Under the pieces are notes generated by a model. That model made no database searches. It worked only from the letters and a program-made list of their open reading frames with translations, and was not told the origin of the DNA. From Owenweeksia hongkongensis DSM 17368 (lineage in GTDB: Bacteria > Bacteroidota > Bacteroidia > Flavobacteriales > Schleiferiaceae), in the NCBI RefSeq assembly GCF_000236705.1, contig NC_016599.1, forward strand, positions 2,108,001 to 2,172,000: a stretch of 64,000 bases of DNA. Direction: 5' to 3'. A program made the position numbers and the translations under genes. Positions 44,507 to 53,092 of the stretch are shown here, piece after piece. Every line of letters starts with the position of its first letter. Position 1 is the first letter of the stretch.

Positions 44507-45649
44507 ATGGCTCATACAAAGCAAGAAATAGTAGACGCGCTGGCAACGGTGCAATCAACAGACAATAAGAGTAACCTGGTAGAAGCCGGGCATATAAAAA
44601 ACGTTCAGATTTTTGGTGATGAAGTGGTGGTAGACGCCATCAGCCTTTCGCCTGCTTTACACATCAAAAAGAAACTTGAAGTTTCGATTTTGAAAGCTAT
44701 CCACGAGGAAGTAAATCAAAAGCTGAAAATCAAAATAAACCTTGAAGTCCCTGAAGTAGCCCAGAAAGAAGCGAACATGATTCGTGGAGCTGAGCTCAAG
44801 GGTGTAAAAAACATTATTGCCGTAGCCTCCGGAAAAGGTGGTGTTGGTAAATCTACAGTGTCGGCCAATTTAGCGGTAAGCCTGGTAGAAAAAGGCTTTA
44901 AAGTAGGTTTGGTGGATGCTGATATTTATGGGCCTTCGCAGCCCACCATGTTTGACGTTCCAAACGTAAAACCCGGGTCTATCACCATTGATGGTGTAAA
45001 CAAAATGGAGCCGGTCGAAAGCTACGGAGTAAAATTACTTTCGATAGGTTTCTTTGCAGGAGCAGATCAGGCAGTAGTTTGGCGTGGACCAATGGCCAGT
45101 AAAGCTTTGAACCAACTGATACGTGATGCCCACTGGGGTGAACTGGATTTTATGATTATCGACCTTCCTCCGGGTACTGGCGATATTCACCTGAGTACTG
45201 TGCAGGCAGTGCCGATTACCGGAGCTGTTATTGTGAGTACTCCTCAAGCTGTAGCTTTGGCTGATGCCCGCAAAGGTGTGGGGATGTTTAAGGTAGAAAA
45301 CATCAATGTACCTGTTTTGGGTATGATTGAAAACATGGCGCACTTTACTCCAGCCGAGCTTCCTGATAACAAATATTACATTTTTGGAAAAGACGGTGTG
45401 AAGCACCTCAGCCAAGAATTAAATGTACCTTTCCTTGGTGAAATTCCTTTGGTGCAAAGCATCCGCGAAAGCGGTGATGTGGGCCGCCCAGCCGCACTTC
45501 AGGTGAACACCCCCGTAAGCAAAGCGTTTGATGAAATCACCAAACGTATGGTGGAAGAATTGGTAAAAAGAAACGATACAATGCCTCCAACCGAGGTTAC
45601 CAGAATTACAACGATGGCAGGATGTTCTGCCGCCAAAGAAAACGCATGA
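44507..45649 (+). CDS. mrp: Mrp/ApbC-family iron-sulfur cluster carrier ATPase
   Basis: Mrp/Nbp35-type ATPases carry 4Fe-4S clusters to target enzymes. The 380 residues start with a MIP18/DUF59 domain (EIVDALATVQ to about 85). The ATPase has the deviant P-loop GKGGVGKS at 109-116, DADIYGPSQPTMF and DLPPGTGDIHL. The C-terminal CxxC that holds the cluster in many relatives is absent (MIENMAHFTPAELPDNKYYIFG), and only one cysteine (GCSAAK) lies at the end. A NifU-like gene overlaps its stop and korA follows, consistent with delivery of clusters to the Kor enzyme. Confidence 0.92.
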   Translation: MAHTKQEIVDALATVQSTDNKSNLVEAGHIKNVQIFGDEVVVDAISLSPALHIKKKLEVSILKAIHEEVNQKLKIKINLEVPEVAQKEANMIRGAELKGVKNIIAVASGKGGVGKSTVSANLAVSLVEKGFKVGLVDADIYGPSQPTMFDVPNVKPGSITIDGVNKMEPVESYGVKLLSIGFFAGADQAVVWRGPMASKALNQLIRDAHWGELDFMIIDLPPGTGDIHLSTVQAVPITGAVIVSTPQAVALADARKGVGMFKVENINVPVLGMIENMAHFTPAELPDNKYYIFGKDGVKHLSQELNVPFLGEIPLVQSIRESGDVGRPAALQVNTPVSKAFDEITKRMVEELVKRNDTMPPTEVTRITTMAGCSAAKENA

Positions 45650-45912
45650 TTATGATTGCAGATAAGGCACAAACGATAGATAAAATAAAAGTTGCTCTGG
45701 ATGAAATCCGTCCTTTCCTAAAATCTGATGGCGGAGACATCAGTTTTATAGACCTTGAAGACGATGGCACGGTGAAAGTAGAGCTTCATGGCGCTTGCAT
45801 CGGTTGCTCGGTAAACCAAATGACTTTGAAAAGTGGGGTGGAAATGACCATTAAAAAACATGCCCCGGAAGTTAGCCGAGTGTTAGAAATAGGAATGATC
45901 AAGGAAGCGTAA
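45646..45912 (+). CDS. NifU-like iron-sulfur scaffold protein
   Basis: From the ATG that overlaps the mrp stop (ATGA) this is an 88-residue NifU C-terminal-type domain: IRPFLKSDGGDISFIDLEDDGTVKVELHGACIGCSVNQMTLKSGVE. The CIGC pair holds a transient 4Fe-4S cluster. The second ATG at 45652 is an alternative start. It lies between mrp and korA, two bases before korA, so the three are co-transcribed; scaffold, carrier and client enzyme appear side by side. Confidence 0.93.
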   Translation: MIMIADKAQTIDKIKVALDEIRPFLKSDGGDISFIDLEDDGTVKVELHGACIGCSVNQMTLKSGVEMTIKKHAPEVSRVLEIGMIKEA

Positions 45913-45914
45913 AT

Positions 45915-47738
45915 ATGTCGCACACAGAAGTTCTTCAAAAGGTCACCATTCATTTTGCTGGTGATTCAGGAGACGGAATTCAACTGGCTGGAAGCCAATT
46001 CACCAATACCACTGCCCTACAGGGGAATGACCTCAGCACATTTCCGGATTTTCCGGCTGAGATTCGTGCGCCTATAGGTACCGTGGCTGGTGTTTCTGGT
46101 TTTCAAATTCACTTTGGAAGTGTAGAGATTGACACTCCCGGAGCTGAGCCTGATGTGCTTGTAGCCATGAATGCCGCTGCTTTTAGTAAGAACTTCAAAA
46201 ACCTGAAAAAGGGCGGAACCTTAATTGCCAACGAAAGTGGGTTTGATAAGCGCAATTTGCGTTTGGCAAAAATGGATGAGAATGTAAATCCTCTTGTGGG
46301 AATAAATTCCTCTGATTATAAAGTTCTTCGCGTAGATGTAACCGCGCTAAACCGTGAGGCAGTAAAAGACCTAAGCCTTGGAAACAAGGAAAAAGATCAA
46401 TCGCGCAACCTTTTTGTGCTAGGTTTGATTTACTGGCTCTACCACAGAAGTTTGGAGCCCACTCTTAATTTCTTAACAGATAAGTTTCAAAAGAAACCGG
46501 AGATACTCGAGGCTAATATTCGCGCCTTAAAAGCAGGTTATCATTATGGTGAAACCATAGAAGCTGCCACAAGATACACGATTGAAAAAGCACACCTTGA
46601 GCCTGGTGAATACAGAAATATAGTAGGAAACGAAGCTTTGGGATTAGGATTAATAACAGCTGCAAAAAAGTCGGGACTGGACTTATATTTTGCTGGCTAC
46701 CCGATTACCCCTGCTTCTGATATTCTTCATTTTCTTTCCAGAAATAAAAACTTTGGTGTAAAAACCTTTCAGGCAGAAGATGAAATTGCTGCCGTAACTG
46801 CTGCCATCGGAGCATCTTTTGGTGGAGCATTAGCCGTTACCGCCACTTCTGGTCCAGGAATGGCTCTAAAAGGCGAAGCGCTTGGTTTGGCTTTGATGCT
46901 GGAAATTCCGCTGGTAATTGTAAATGTACAGCGTGGTGGCCCATCCACAGGATTGCCCACCAAAACTGAGCAGGCTGATTTGCTTCAGGCATTGTATGGT
47001 AGAAATGGCGAAGCGCCCATTCCGGTAATTGCTGCCAATTCACCTTCGGATTGTTTTGAAACAGCCATTGAAGCTTGCCGAATTGCTGTGGAGCGCATGA
47101 CACCCGTTATCCTTTTATCCGATGGATATTTGGCAAACGGTGCCGAACCTTGGAAATTTCCAAAAGCAGCAAGCATTGCCAAGATTACTCCTCCTTTTGC
47201 AAAAGGAGAAGAATACCAACCTTATGCAAGAAATGAAAATCTTACCCGCCAATGGGCTATTCCCGGTATGGCCGGAAAAGAGCACAGAGTAGGTGGATTG
47301 GAAAAAGAAGCTATTACAGGAAATGTAAGCTACAGCCCGGAAAACCATGAGCAAATGGTAAAAACCCGTGCGGAAAAAGTGGCTAAGATTGCTGATACCT
47401 ATTCTCCATTAAAGTTTGTCCAAGGTGAGGATAAAGGAAAAGTACTCGTAGTTGGTTGGGGCAGTACCATGGGCGCTTCAAAAGTTGCAGTTCGTTGGGC
47501 GAGAGAAGCAGGATTATCCGTTTCTCAGTTGCACCTCAAAAATCTTTTCCCTTTCCATCATAATTTGGAAAAATCACTTGCTAAGTTTGATACCATAATT
47601 GTGCCTGAACTTAACAATGGTCAGCTTTCCAAAGTATTGAATCAAGAGTTTTCAGGACAAATTATTCCTTTAAATAAAATACAAGGGTTGCCTTTCAGAG
47701 CAAAGGAAATCTTTGAAGAAATAAAAAAATTCGCCTAA
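45915..47738 (+). CDS. korA: 2-oxoacid:ferredoxin oxidoreductase, alpha subunit with fused gamma domain (KorA-like)
   Basis: Together with KorB this enzyme oxidises 2-oxoglutarate (or another 2-oxoacid) to the acyl-CoA with reduced ferredoxin, or runs in reverse. The 607 residues join a gamma domain (about 1-190, FAGDSGDGIQLAGSQFTNTTALQGNDLSTFPDFPAEIRAP) to the alpha domain (YFAGYPITPASDILHFLS, EDEIAAVTAAIGASFGGALAVTATSGPGMALKGEALGLA, NVQRGGPSTGLPTKTEQADL). 2-oxoglutarate is the most likely substrate from the overall type, not proven. korB follows but is separated by a 640-base RAYT element. Confidence 0.92.
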   Translation: MSHTEVLQKVTIHFAGDSGDGIQLAGSQFTNTTALQGNDLSTFPDFPAEIRAPIGTVAGVSGFQIHFGSVEIDTPGAEPDVLVAMNAAAFSKNFKNLKKGGTLIANESGFDKRNLRLAKMDENVNPLVGINSSDYKVLRVDVTALNREAVKDLSLGNKEKDQSRNLFVLGLIYWLYHRSLEPTLNFLTDKFQKKPEILEANIRALKAGYHYGETIEAATRYTIEKAHLEPGEYRNIVGNEALGLGLITAAKKSGLDLYFAGYPITPASDILHFLSRNKNFGVKTFQAEDEIAAVTAAIGASFGGALAVTATSGPGMALKGEALGLALMLEIPLVIVNVQRGGPSTGLPTKTEQADLLQALYGRNGEAPIPVIAANSPSDCFETAIEACRIAVERMTPVILLSDGYLANGAEPWKFPKAASIAKITPPFAKGEEYQPYARNENLTRQWAIPGMAGKEHRVGGLEKEAITGNVSYSPENHEQMVKTRAEKVAKIADTYSPLKFVQGEDKGKVLVVGWGSTMGASKVAVRWAREAGLSVSQLHLKNLFPFHHNLEKSLAKFDTIIVPELNNGQLSKVLNQEFSGQIIPLNKIQGLPFRAKEIFEEIKKFA

Positions 47739-47748
47739 GTAACCTATG

Positions 47749-47774
47749 CTGCCGCGCGGCTGTGTCGCGTGTGC
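47749..47774 (+). repeat. Left REP-like inverted repeat of the RAYT element
   Basis: This GC-rich 26-mer begins CTGCCGCGCGGCTGTG and ends CGCGTGTGC. It contains the palindrome GCCGCGCGGC. It begins 11 bases after the korA stop. Confidence 0.8.
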
Positions 47775-47798
47775 CAACTAAAATTTTAAACTACCCTC

Positions 47799-48350
47799 TT
47801 GAGTCGAAACTACAAATTCCGAAACCCCGAAGGGGCTTACTTTATAAGCTTTGCGGTAGTAGAATGGGTGGATGTATTTGCTTATGACCCTTACAAAGAT
47901 ATAGTGGTGGATAGTTTGAGGTATTGTCAAAAAGTGAAAGGGCTAGAAATATTTGCATGGTGCATTATGAGCAACCATGTGCATCTTATGATACGTGCTG
48001 GTGGTAAATCTACACTTTCTGATATCCTAAGAGACTTTAAAGCTTTTACGGCTCGGCAACTTCTTAAAGTGATTAGTGAAAAGCCCAATGAAATAAACAG
48101 TCAAAGGATGCTAGATACTTTTGCAAAAGCTGGGGCTAAATCGAGCAACGTAAAAAATTATCAACTTTGGCAGCATGACAACCAACCAATTGAGGTTTAT
48201 AGCAATCATGTTATCCAGCAAAAATTGAATTACATCCATCAAAACCCAGTTAAAGCGGGTTTTGTTAGAAACCCTTGGGACTATAAGTATAGTAGCGCCA
48301 AAAATTATGCAGGAGAGAAAGGAGAACTGGAAATAATATTAGTCGGATAA
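47799..48350 (+). CDS. REP-associated tyrosine transposase (RAYT, Y1/HUH type)
   Basis: The 183-residue protein starts at TTG. It has the HUH metal motif in WCIMSNHVHLMIRAGG (about residue 50-65), a helical middle (LSDILRDFKAFTARQLLKVI), and the catalytic-tyrosine helix IQQKLNYIHQNPVKAGFV, then YKYSSAKNYAGEKGELEI. This is the IS200/IS605-related family that processes single-stranded REP hairpins. The frame is intact. The inverted REP-like repeats on both sides are its probable substrate. Confidence 0.9.
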   Translation: MSRNYKFRNPEGAYFISFAVVEWVDVFAYDPYKDIVVDSLRYCQKVKGLEIFAWCIMSNHVHLMIRAGGKSTLSDILRDFKAFTARQLLKVISEKPNEINSQRMLDTFAKAGAKSSNVKNYQLWQHDNQPIEVYSNHVIQQKLNYIHQNPVKAGFVRNPWDYKYSSAKNYAGEKGELEIILVG

Positions 48351-48364
48351 TGATATGTTACTTT

Positions 48365-48390
48365 GCACACGCGGCACAGCCGCGCGGCAG
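48365..48390 (-). repeat. Right REP-like inverted repeat of the RAYT element
   Basis: This is the inverted copy of the left repeat (25 of 26 bases), reading GCACACGCGGCACAGC then CGCGCGGCAG on the plus strand. It ends 16 bases before the korB ATG, so in the mRNA its hairpin lies close to the korB ribosome-binding region. Confidence 0.8.
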
Positions 48391-48406
48391 CAAAAAATAA
48401 ATTGAG

Positions 48407-49411
48407 ATGAGCACAAACGCAACCCTTACAGCAAAAGATTTTGCCACCGACCAAGATGTTCGATGGTGCCCTGGCTGTGGTGATTACAGCATATTGAAAC
48501 AGATGCAAACCGTTCTTCCAGAACTTAGGATAGAGCGTGAAAATTTGGTGTTTATTTCTGGAATTGGTTGTAGCTCACGTTTTCCATATTACATGAATAG
48601 CTACGGTATGCACAGTATTCATGGGCGTGCACCAGCTGTGGCGGCAGGGCTAAAAGCAGCAAACCCAGATCTAAGCGTATGGGTAATTACCGGTGATGGC
48701 GATGGACTTTCTATTGGTGGAAATCACCTCATTCATGCTTTACGCAGAAACTTCGACATCAATATCCTTCTCTTTAATAATGAGATTTATGGCTTAACGA
48801 AAGGACAATATTCTCCAACTTCTGAATTAGGAAAATACACTAAGTCTAGCCCGCTAGGGAGCATTGACCACCCTTTCAACCCATTGGCTTTGGCGCTTGG
48901 CGCTGATGCTACTTTTGTAGCTCGTAGCATGGATCGCGACCCTATTCACTTGCGTGAAATATTGAAACAAGCTGAACAGCATAAGGGAACTTCCTTTGTG
49001 GAGATTTACCAAAACTGTAACGTATTTAATGATGGTGCTTTTGAACAGTATACCGACAAAAAGCAAAAGCCAGATACCACCATCAATCTTGTAGAGGGCG
49101 AACCATTATTTTTTTCCAACAACACAAAGGCTATGCGCCTGAATGGTTGGAAACCCGAAATAGTAGAATACTTAGACGGAGATTCAACCGATGACTTGTG
49201 GATTCACGATTCTAAAGACCCCATGAAAGCGCATTTGCTAAGCCGCATGTTTAGCGATGATGGTCCACGTCCTTTCGGTATCTTTTATCAGGAAGATAGA
49301 TTCATCTACGAGGATGCCATGCAAAACCAAATCAACAAAGCCATAGAAATACAAGGCGAAGGCGATTTGGATACTTTGATAAAAGGAAAAAACAGCTGGG
49401 TGGTGGAGTAA
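48407..49411 (+). CDS. korB: 2-oxoacid:ferredoxin oxidoreductase, beta subunit (KorB-like)
   Basis: KorB binds thiamine diphosphate and an iron-sulfur cluster. The 334 residues show RWCPGCGDYSILKQMQ with the first cluster cysteine, ISGIGCSSRFPYYMNSYGMHSIHGRAPAVAAGLK, and the TPP motif GDGDGLSIGGNHLIHALRRN with NNEIYGLTKGQYSPTS. SLMDRDP-type residues and VEIYQNCNVFNDGAF follow. It pairs with korA but is now separated by the RAYT element. No clear promoter of its own was found, so it may depend on transcription through that insertion. Confidence 0.93.
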   Translation: MSTNATLTAKDFATDQDVRWCPGCGDYSILKQMQTVLPELRIERENLVFISGIGCSSRFPYYMNSYGMHSIHGRAPAVAAGLKAANPDLSVWVITGDGDGLSIGGNHLIHALRRNFDINILLFNNEIYGLTKGQYSPTSELGKYTKSSPLGSIDHPFNPLALALGADATFVARSMDRDPIHLREILKQAEQHKGTSFVEIYQNCNVFNDGAFEQYTDKKQKPDTTINLVEGEPLFFSNNTKAMRLNGWKPEIVEYLDGDSTDDLWIHDSKDPMKAHLLSRMFSDDGPRPFGIFYQEDRFIYEDAMQNQINKAIEIQGEGDLDTLIKGKNSWVVE

Positions 49412-49473
49412 GCATCAAGACTTTAAAAGATACTCAGTAGAGTAAACTTGAGCAAAAACCTACCCATATAAAA

Positions 49474-49503
49474 AGCCCTGAATTCTTGATTGAGAACAGG
49501 GCT
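49474..49503 (-). terminator. Terminator of the 49522-51027 gene (possibly bidirectional)
   Basis: AGCCCTG pairs with CAGGGCT, with an inner TTCT/AGAA stem. On the minus strand TTTTTATA follows, so it ends the minus-strand gene. On the plus strand, where it would serve korB, the tail is only CTTCATTT. It resembles the hairpin at 51106. Confidence 0.75.
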
Positions 49504-49521
49504 CTTCATTTACTTCTGCTA

Positions 49522-51027
49522 CTAAAGCAATATCATCGTCCCTATTGAGACCATGCCCCCACGTTTTTTTGCTATCGAAATCAAAGTTACATTCGGTTCA
49601 ATATTTTTACTCAAGCGAAACTCAGGTAAGTGTTCTGACGAATTTTGCTTTATAATATTGTATTCGGTGCTTCCATCAACCATGATAGTGTAATCCACCA
49701 ACACACTTTTTTCCACTTTCTTCATTTCGGCAGGTTCATCAGTACCCGGTACATAATTTTTATTCTCGGGGTCGTCATTATAATATATGTGAAGATTACC
49801 ATCCTTATCCACCAACTTAGCAAAGGAATACTTATCATCCATGAAATCTCCTGCCTTAGCTAGTTGATTTTTAGGCACCACTTTCATAAAATCCACTTTA
49901 TGCTCTACATTTATGGACACCGCTAAAATCTCACCAAAATACCTCTCCTCCGTTACTTTATGACCTGAGGAGCTTTCATATCCTCTTTCATAATACTTTT
50001 CAGCCAACAAATACAAGCTTCCATCTGGTTTAGCAACCAAACCTTTGAAATCAAAATCAGCAAAAATTCGTGGCTTACCTTTAAAGCGCTTTTCACGCCT
50101 AAGTAAATTTGTGAGTTCTTCATTAAACACAAGCTCCTTAACCTCACTATAGAGAAACTTCTGCTGATCCACCACTCTTAAATCCACCCCATGTTGCTTG
50201 CCTCCACCAGATAGAACAAGCCATCCGTAGCAGTAAAGCATCCCTTCTGCCGCATCCGCATCAAGCTCAAAGTTGCTTATGCCATAATTCACCATTTCTA
50301 CAGGCAATTCTTTATTACCAGCTTCTGTAAATTTATGTATGCTTAAAATGCTATTATCTTTTGTAAAATACTTCCCAATAGCATAGACATCCCCATTATT
50401 ACTCAGCTTTATATCTTGAAATCTAAAATCCTTATCCAAATAATCTAACTCATAATCCTTCTTCCAAAGAAGTTTTAGATCATAATCATAAACTTCAACT
50501 CCGGCTTTCTCATTACCCTCCTCGTCATATTGGTATATCTTAAAGACTACTATTTTTGAATTGTCCTTTGAAGCTCTAACAACATAGTTACCAGTACCTT
50601 TTTTATCTGTTGCAAACTGGCTAAGTATGCTAAAATCAGACTCCCTCCCATCTTTGTCAACAGTTTTTACTAATAGCTTCATTATATCGGCCTTTGCATC
50701 AAAGTCACTGGAAAAAACTCTAGCCGAACCGTTGCTTAAAACAAGACCTTTATACTCCCCATATTTACCAGTTTTACCATCTACATGCACCTGGTATTTT
50801 TCACGATAATATCTACCATCATACATTTTAAAAATGAAGTTCCCTCTTCCTTCAGGCTGCCTGGAATACACATTTTGAGCATCTCCCCCCAAAAAGTATC
50901 TGAAATTACCTTGAAATTCTTTAGTAGGTGTTCCTAAATCAAACTTCAGCCTACTTGGTTGTGAAATGGATAATTGACATTGAAGAAGAGCTGAAAGAAA
51001 AAACAACCCTTTAAGGTACTTTCTCAT
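49522..51027 (-). CDS. Uncharacterised exported protein
   Basis: The 501 residues have a signal peptide (cleavage near LSISQ) and no membrane helix afterward. Repeating beta-rich stretches with FxxxDxKLSNNGDVYAIGKYF, KGLVAKPDGSLYLLAEKYYERGYES and VDKDGNLHIYYNDD suggest a beta-propeller, with residues such as Gly-Asp-hydrophobic-Tyr recurring about every 50-60 positions. No family was named. The C-terminus has no T9SS tail, so it is probably periplasmic. It stands between two similar terminators. Confidence 0.65.
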   Translation of the reverse strand: MRKYLKGLFFLSALLQCQLSISQPSRLKFDLGTPTKEFQGNFRYFLGGDAQNVYSRQPEGRGNFIFKMYDGRYYREKYQVHVDGKTGKYGEYKGLVLSNGSARVFSSDFDAKADIMKLLVKTVDKDGRESDFSILSQFATDKKGTGNYVVRASKDNSKIVVFKIYQYDEEGNEKAGVEVYDYDLKLLWKKDYELDYLDKDFRFQDIKLSNNGDVYAIGKYFTKDNSILSIHKFTEAGNKELPVEMVNYGISNFELDADAAEGMLYCYGWLVLSGGGKQHGVDLRVVDQQKFLYSEVKELVFNEELTNLLRREKRFKGKPRIFADFDFKGLVAKPDGSLYLLAEKYYERGYESSSGHKVTEERYFGEILAVSINVEHKVDFMKVVPKNQLAKAGDFMDDKYSFAKLVDKDGNLHIYYNDDPENKNYVPGTDEPAEMKKVEKSVLVDYTIMVDGSTEYNIIKQNSSEHLPEFRLSKNIEPNVTLISIAKKRGGMVSIGTMILL

Positions 51028-51105
51028 AATCGTAATAGTCTTTAGTTATTGATTTTTAAATATATAAAAACATAAAACTCCAACTTTACATCCACAACAA
51101 AAAAA

Positions 51106-51131
51106 CCCCGAATTCTTTTCAGAAAACGGGG
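51106..51131 (-). terminator. Terminator of queA
   Basis: CCCCG pairs with CGGGG and an inner TTCT/AGAA stem extends it. The minus strand continues TTTTTTTG. It lies about 30 bases after the queA stop. Confidence 0.8.
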
Positions 51132-51160
51132 CTCTTCACATATAGGGATTGTCTTATTGC

Positions 51161-52216
51161 TTAGATAATAAGCATGGCATCACCATAGCTTAGGAAGCGG
51201 TATTTTTCTTTGATTGCTTCTTTGTAAGCTTTCATTATCAAATCATAACCACCAAATGCAGCAGTCATCATCATCAATGTGCTTTGTGGCGGGTGGAAGT
51301 TTGTAATCATGCAATTTGCCACCTCAAATTCATAAGGAGGGAAAATAAATTTATTGGTCCATCCGTCAAATTGATTCAAGTGTCCATCAGTACTTACTGA
51401 ACTTTCCATGGCTCGCATGGCAGTGGTACCCACAGCGCACACTTTCTTTTTGGCATCAATAGATTTATTCACCTTTCTTGCGGTTTCGTCATAAATCCAA
51501 AACTGCTCGCTATCCATTTTGTGCTTACTAAGGTCTTCCACTTCCACAGGACGGAAAGTTCCCAATCCCACGTGCAAGGTAAGCTCAGCAAAGTCTACTC
51601 CTTTTATTTCCATGCGCTTCATCAGCTGCTTGCTAAAGTGCAAACCAGCAACAGGAGCTGCTACAGCACCTTCATGCTTTGCAAAAATCGTTTGGTAACG
51701 ATCCACATCTTCTTCATCTGGCTCACGACCAATATATTTTGGAAGTGGAGTTTCACCTAGCTCGGCAAGTTTAGCGCGAAATTCTTCATACGATCCATCG
51801 TACAAAAAGCGAAGTGTACGACCACGGGAAGTAGTGTTATCGATAACTTCAGCCACAAGGCTATCATCTTCACCAAAGTAAAGTTTGTTACCAATTCTAA
51901 TTTTACGGGCTGGATCTACAAGCACATCCCATAGGCGGCTTTCACCATTCAGTTCGCGAAGCAAGAATACTTCAATACGGGCACCAGTTTTTTCCTTGTT
52001 TCCGTACATACGGGCTGGAAAAACTTTAGTGTTGTTCAACACCATGATATCACCATCATCAAAGTAATCAAGAACTTCATTGAACATCTTGTGCTCAATA
52101 GTTCCTGCTTTGCGGTTTACCACCATTAGGCGGCTATCATCACGATGTGGGGTTGGGCGATCAGCTATGAGTTCTTTTGGAAGGTCATAGGTGAAATGCG
52201 AAAGTTTCATTTTCAT
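51161..52216 (-). CDS. queA: S-adenosylmethionine:tRNA ribosyltransferase-isomerase QueA
   Basis: QueA transfers the ribose of SAM to preQ1 in tRNA, making epoxyqueuosine, the substrate of QueG. The protein has 351 residues from 52216 or 349 from the ATG at 52210. The latter start ([19 protein letters not shown]) is equally likely. Family blocks are [32 protein letters not shown]-like [45 protein letters not shown] and [21 protein letters not shown]. queG is elsewhere in the window (4016). Confidence 0.96.
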   Translation of the reverse strand: MKMKLSHFTYDLPKELIADRPTPHRDDSRLMVVNRKAGTIEHKMFNEVLDYFDDGDIMVLNNTKVFPARMYGNKEKTGARIEVFLLRELNGESRLWDVLVDPARKIRIGNKLYFGEDDSLVAEVIDNTTSRGRTLRFLYDGSYEEFRAKLAELGETPLPKYIGREPDEEDVDRYQTIFAKHEGAVAAPVAGLHFSKQLMKRMEIKGVDFAELTLHVGLGTFRPVEVEDLSKHKMDSEQFWIYDETARKVNKSIDAKKKVCAVGTTAMRAMESSVSTDGHLNQFDGWTNKFIFPPYEFEVANCMITNFHPPQSTLMMMTAAFGGYDLIMKAYKEAIKEKYRFLSYGDAMLII

Positions 52217-52263
52217 AAGCTTACGGGCTTTTGTCTCAAATGATTAATACTAAAAAAGGTCGG

Positions 52264-52271
52264 CAAAAGTA
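52264..52271 (-). promoter_or_regulatory. Candidate -7 element (TACTTTTG) before queA
   Basis: The minus strand reads TACTTTTGCCGACC, fitting TAnnTTTG, 48 bases before the queA ATG. The -33 box is unclear. Confidence 0.45.
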
Positions 52272-52314
52272 TTAAATATAATTGTAAATGCAGCGAAATG
52301 TTCAGAAGCTAAAA

Positions 52315-53070
52315 TCAAAAACCAACTTTAGTAAGTGGATAAATTACCGGCCTACATGGCGATGCATCATTTGCAAAACTTGCCACTTGCAGATTCAAGA
52401 GATAAAGTCCATCCTTAGTTTGTGAAGGCACTTGCAAAAGTTCACTAATGGTGCATCCATCGCGCGGATCTTCAGGATAATTCCAAAAAGCATGATGTGC
52501 CAAAAGCTTACCCTCATCTTCTTCTCTATCTACCGAAGGCAAATCCACCAGCACGTGCTCAACACCTCTATCTCGAATAAAAGCTAAAAGCTCAGGTTCA
52601 AAATAGGTGGCATTGCTTCCGCTAAAATCATGACCATCTTTGTAGTCTCCTGTTTTTATTATCAACGCTTCAATCCCGTGCCATTTGGTAAGAGATTTCT
52701 TGAGAGCTTCAAGTGTAATTATTGAGTCTCCATTTTTAGCTTTTTCGGGAGCTAGGCTTACCACCCAACTTACAAAGTGATATTTCTTAAGATAATTGTG
52801 TACGCTTTCTTTTTCCTTGGAAATATGCCCATACGTTTCGGTATGACTCCCATTTCCATGGGGATTGAACTTAATGTTGAAGAAATTTACTGGCGCACCT
52901 TTTTCTACGCTTCCAATCCAATCGCCATTTACCACAGGAGAAATATCCACATCATCTGCCCACCAAGCTTTAAGCTCCTTGCCGGGAAGACCTAACACAG
53001 AGGATAAATCTATGCCTTGGGCAAAATCAGATTCATACGCATCACCGCAGTGCTCGATTGTAAACTTCAT
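52315..53070 (-). CDS. Cyclase-family metal-dependent hydrolase (kynurenine formamidase-like)
   Basis: The 251 residues carry the metal-binding pattern NPHGNGSHTETYGHI (His71, His76, Glu78, His82), a variant of the HxGTHxDxPxH motif of the cyclase/kynurenine formamidase family. FEPELLAFIRDRGVEHVLVDLPSVDREEDEGKLLAHHAFW near residue 170 fits the rest of the active site. Substrate is not clear; kynurenine pathway genes are not nearby. It lies downstream of hemW on the same strand (22 bases). Confidence 0.82.
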   Translation of the reverse strand: MKFTIEHCGDAYESDFAQGIDLSSVLGLPGKELKAWWADDVDISPVVNGDWIGSVEKGAPVNFFNIKFNPHGNGSHTETYGHISKEKESVHNYLKKYHFVSWVVSLAPEKAKNGDSIITLEALKKSLTKWHGIEALIIKTGDYKDGHDFSGSNATYFEPELLAFIRDRGVEHVLVDLPSVDREEDEGKLLAHHAFWNYPEDPRDGCTISELLQVPSQTKDGLYLLNLQVASFANDASPCRPVIYPLTKVGF

Positions 53071-53092
53071 GCTCTAAGTATTTTGTAAAATC

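Larger units (their letters stand above)
47749..48390 (+). mobile_element. REP-associated tyrosine transposase element inserted between korA and korB
   Basis: A Y1-type transposase gene is bracketed by 26-base inverted repeats, left CTGCCGCGCGGCTGTGTCGC GTGTGC (47749-47774) and right at 48365-48390, differing at one base. Each repeat contains the self-complementary GCCGCGCGGC, a REP-type hairpin. The GC-rich ends contrast with the AT-rich surroundings. Without the element korA and korB would be about 25 bases apart, as expected for one operon. No target duplication is evident, as usual for this class. Confidence 0.8.
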
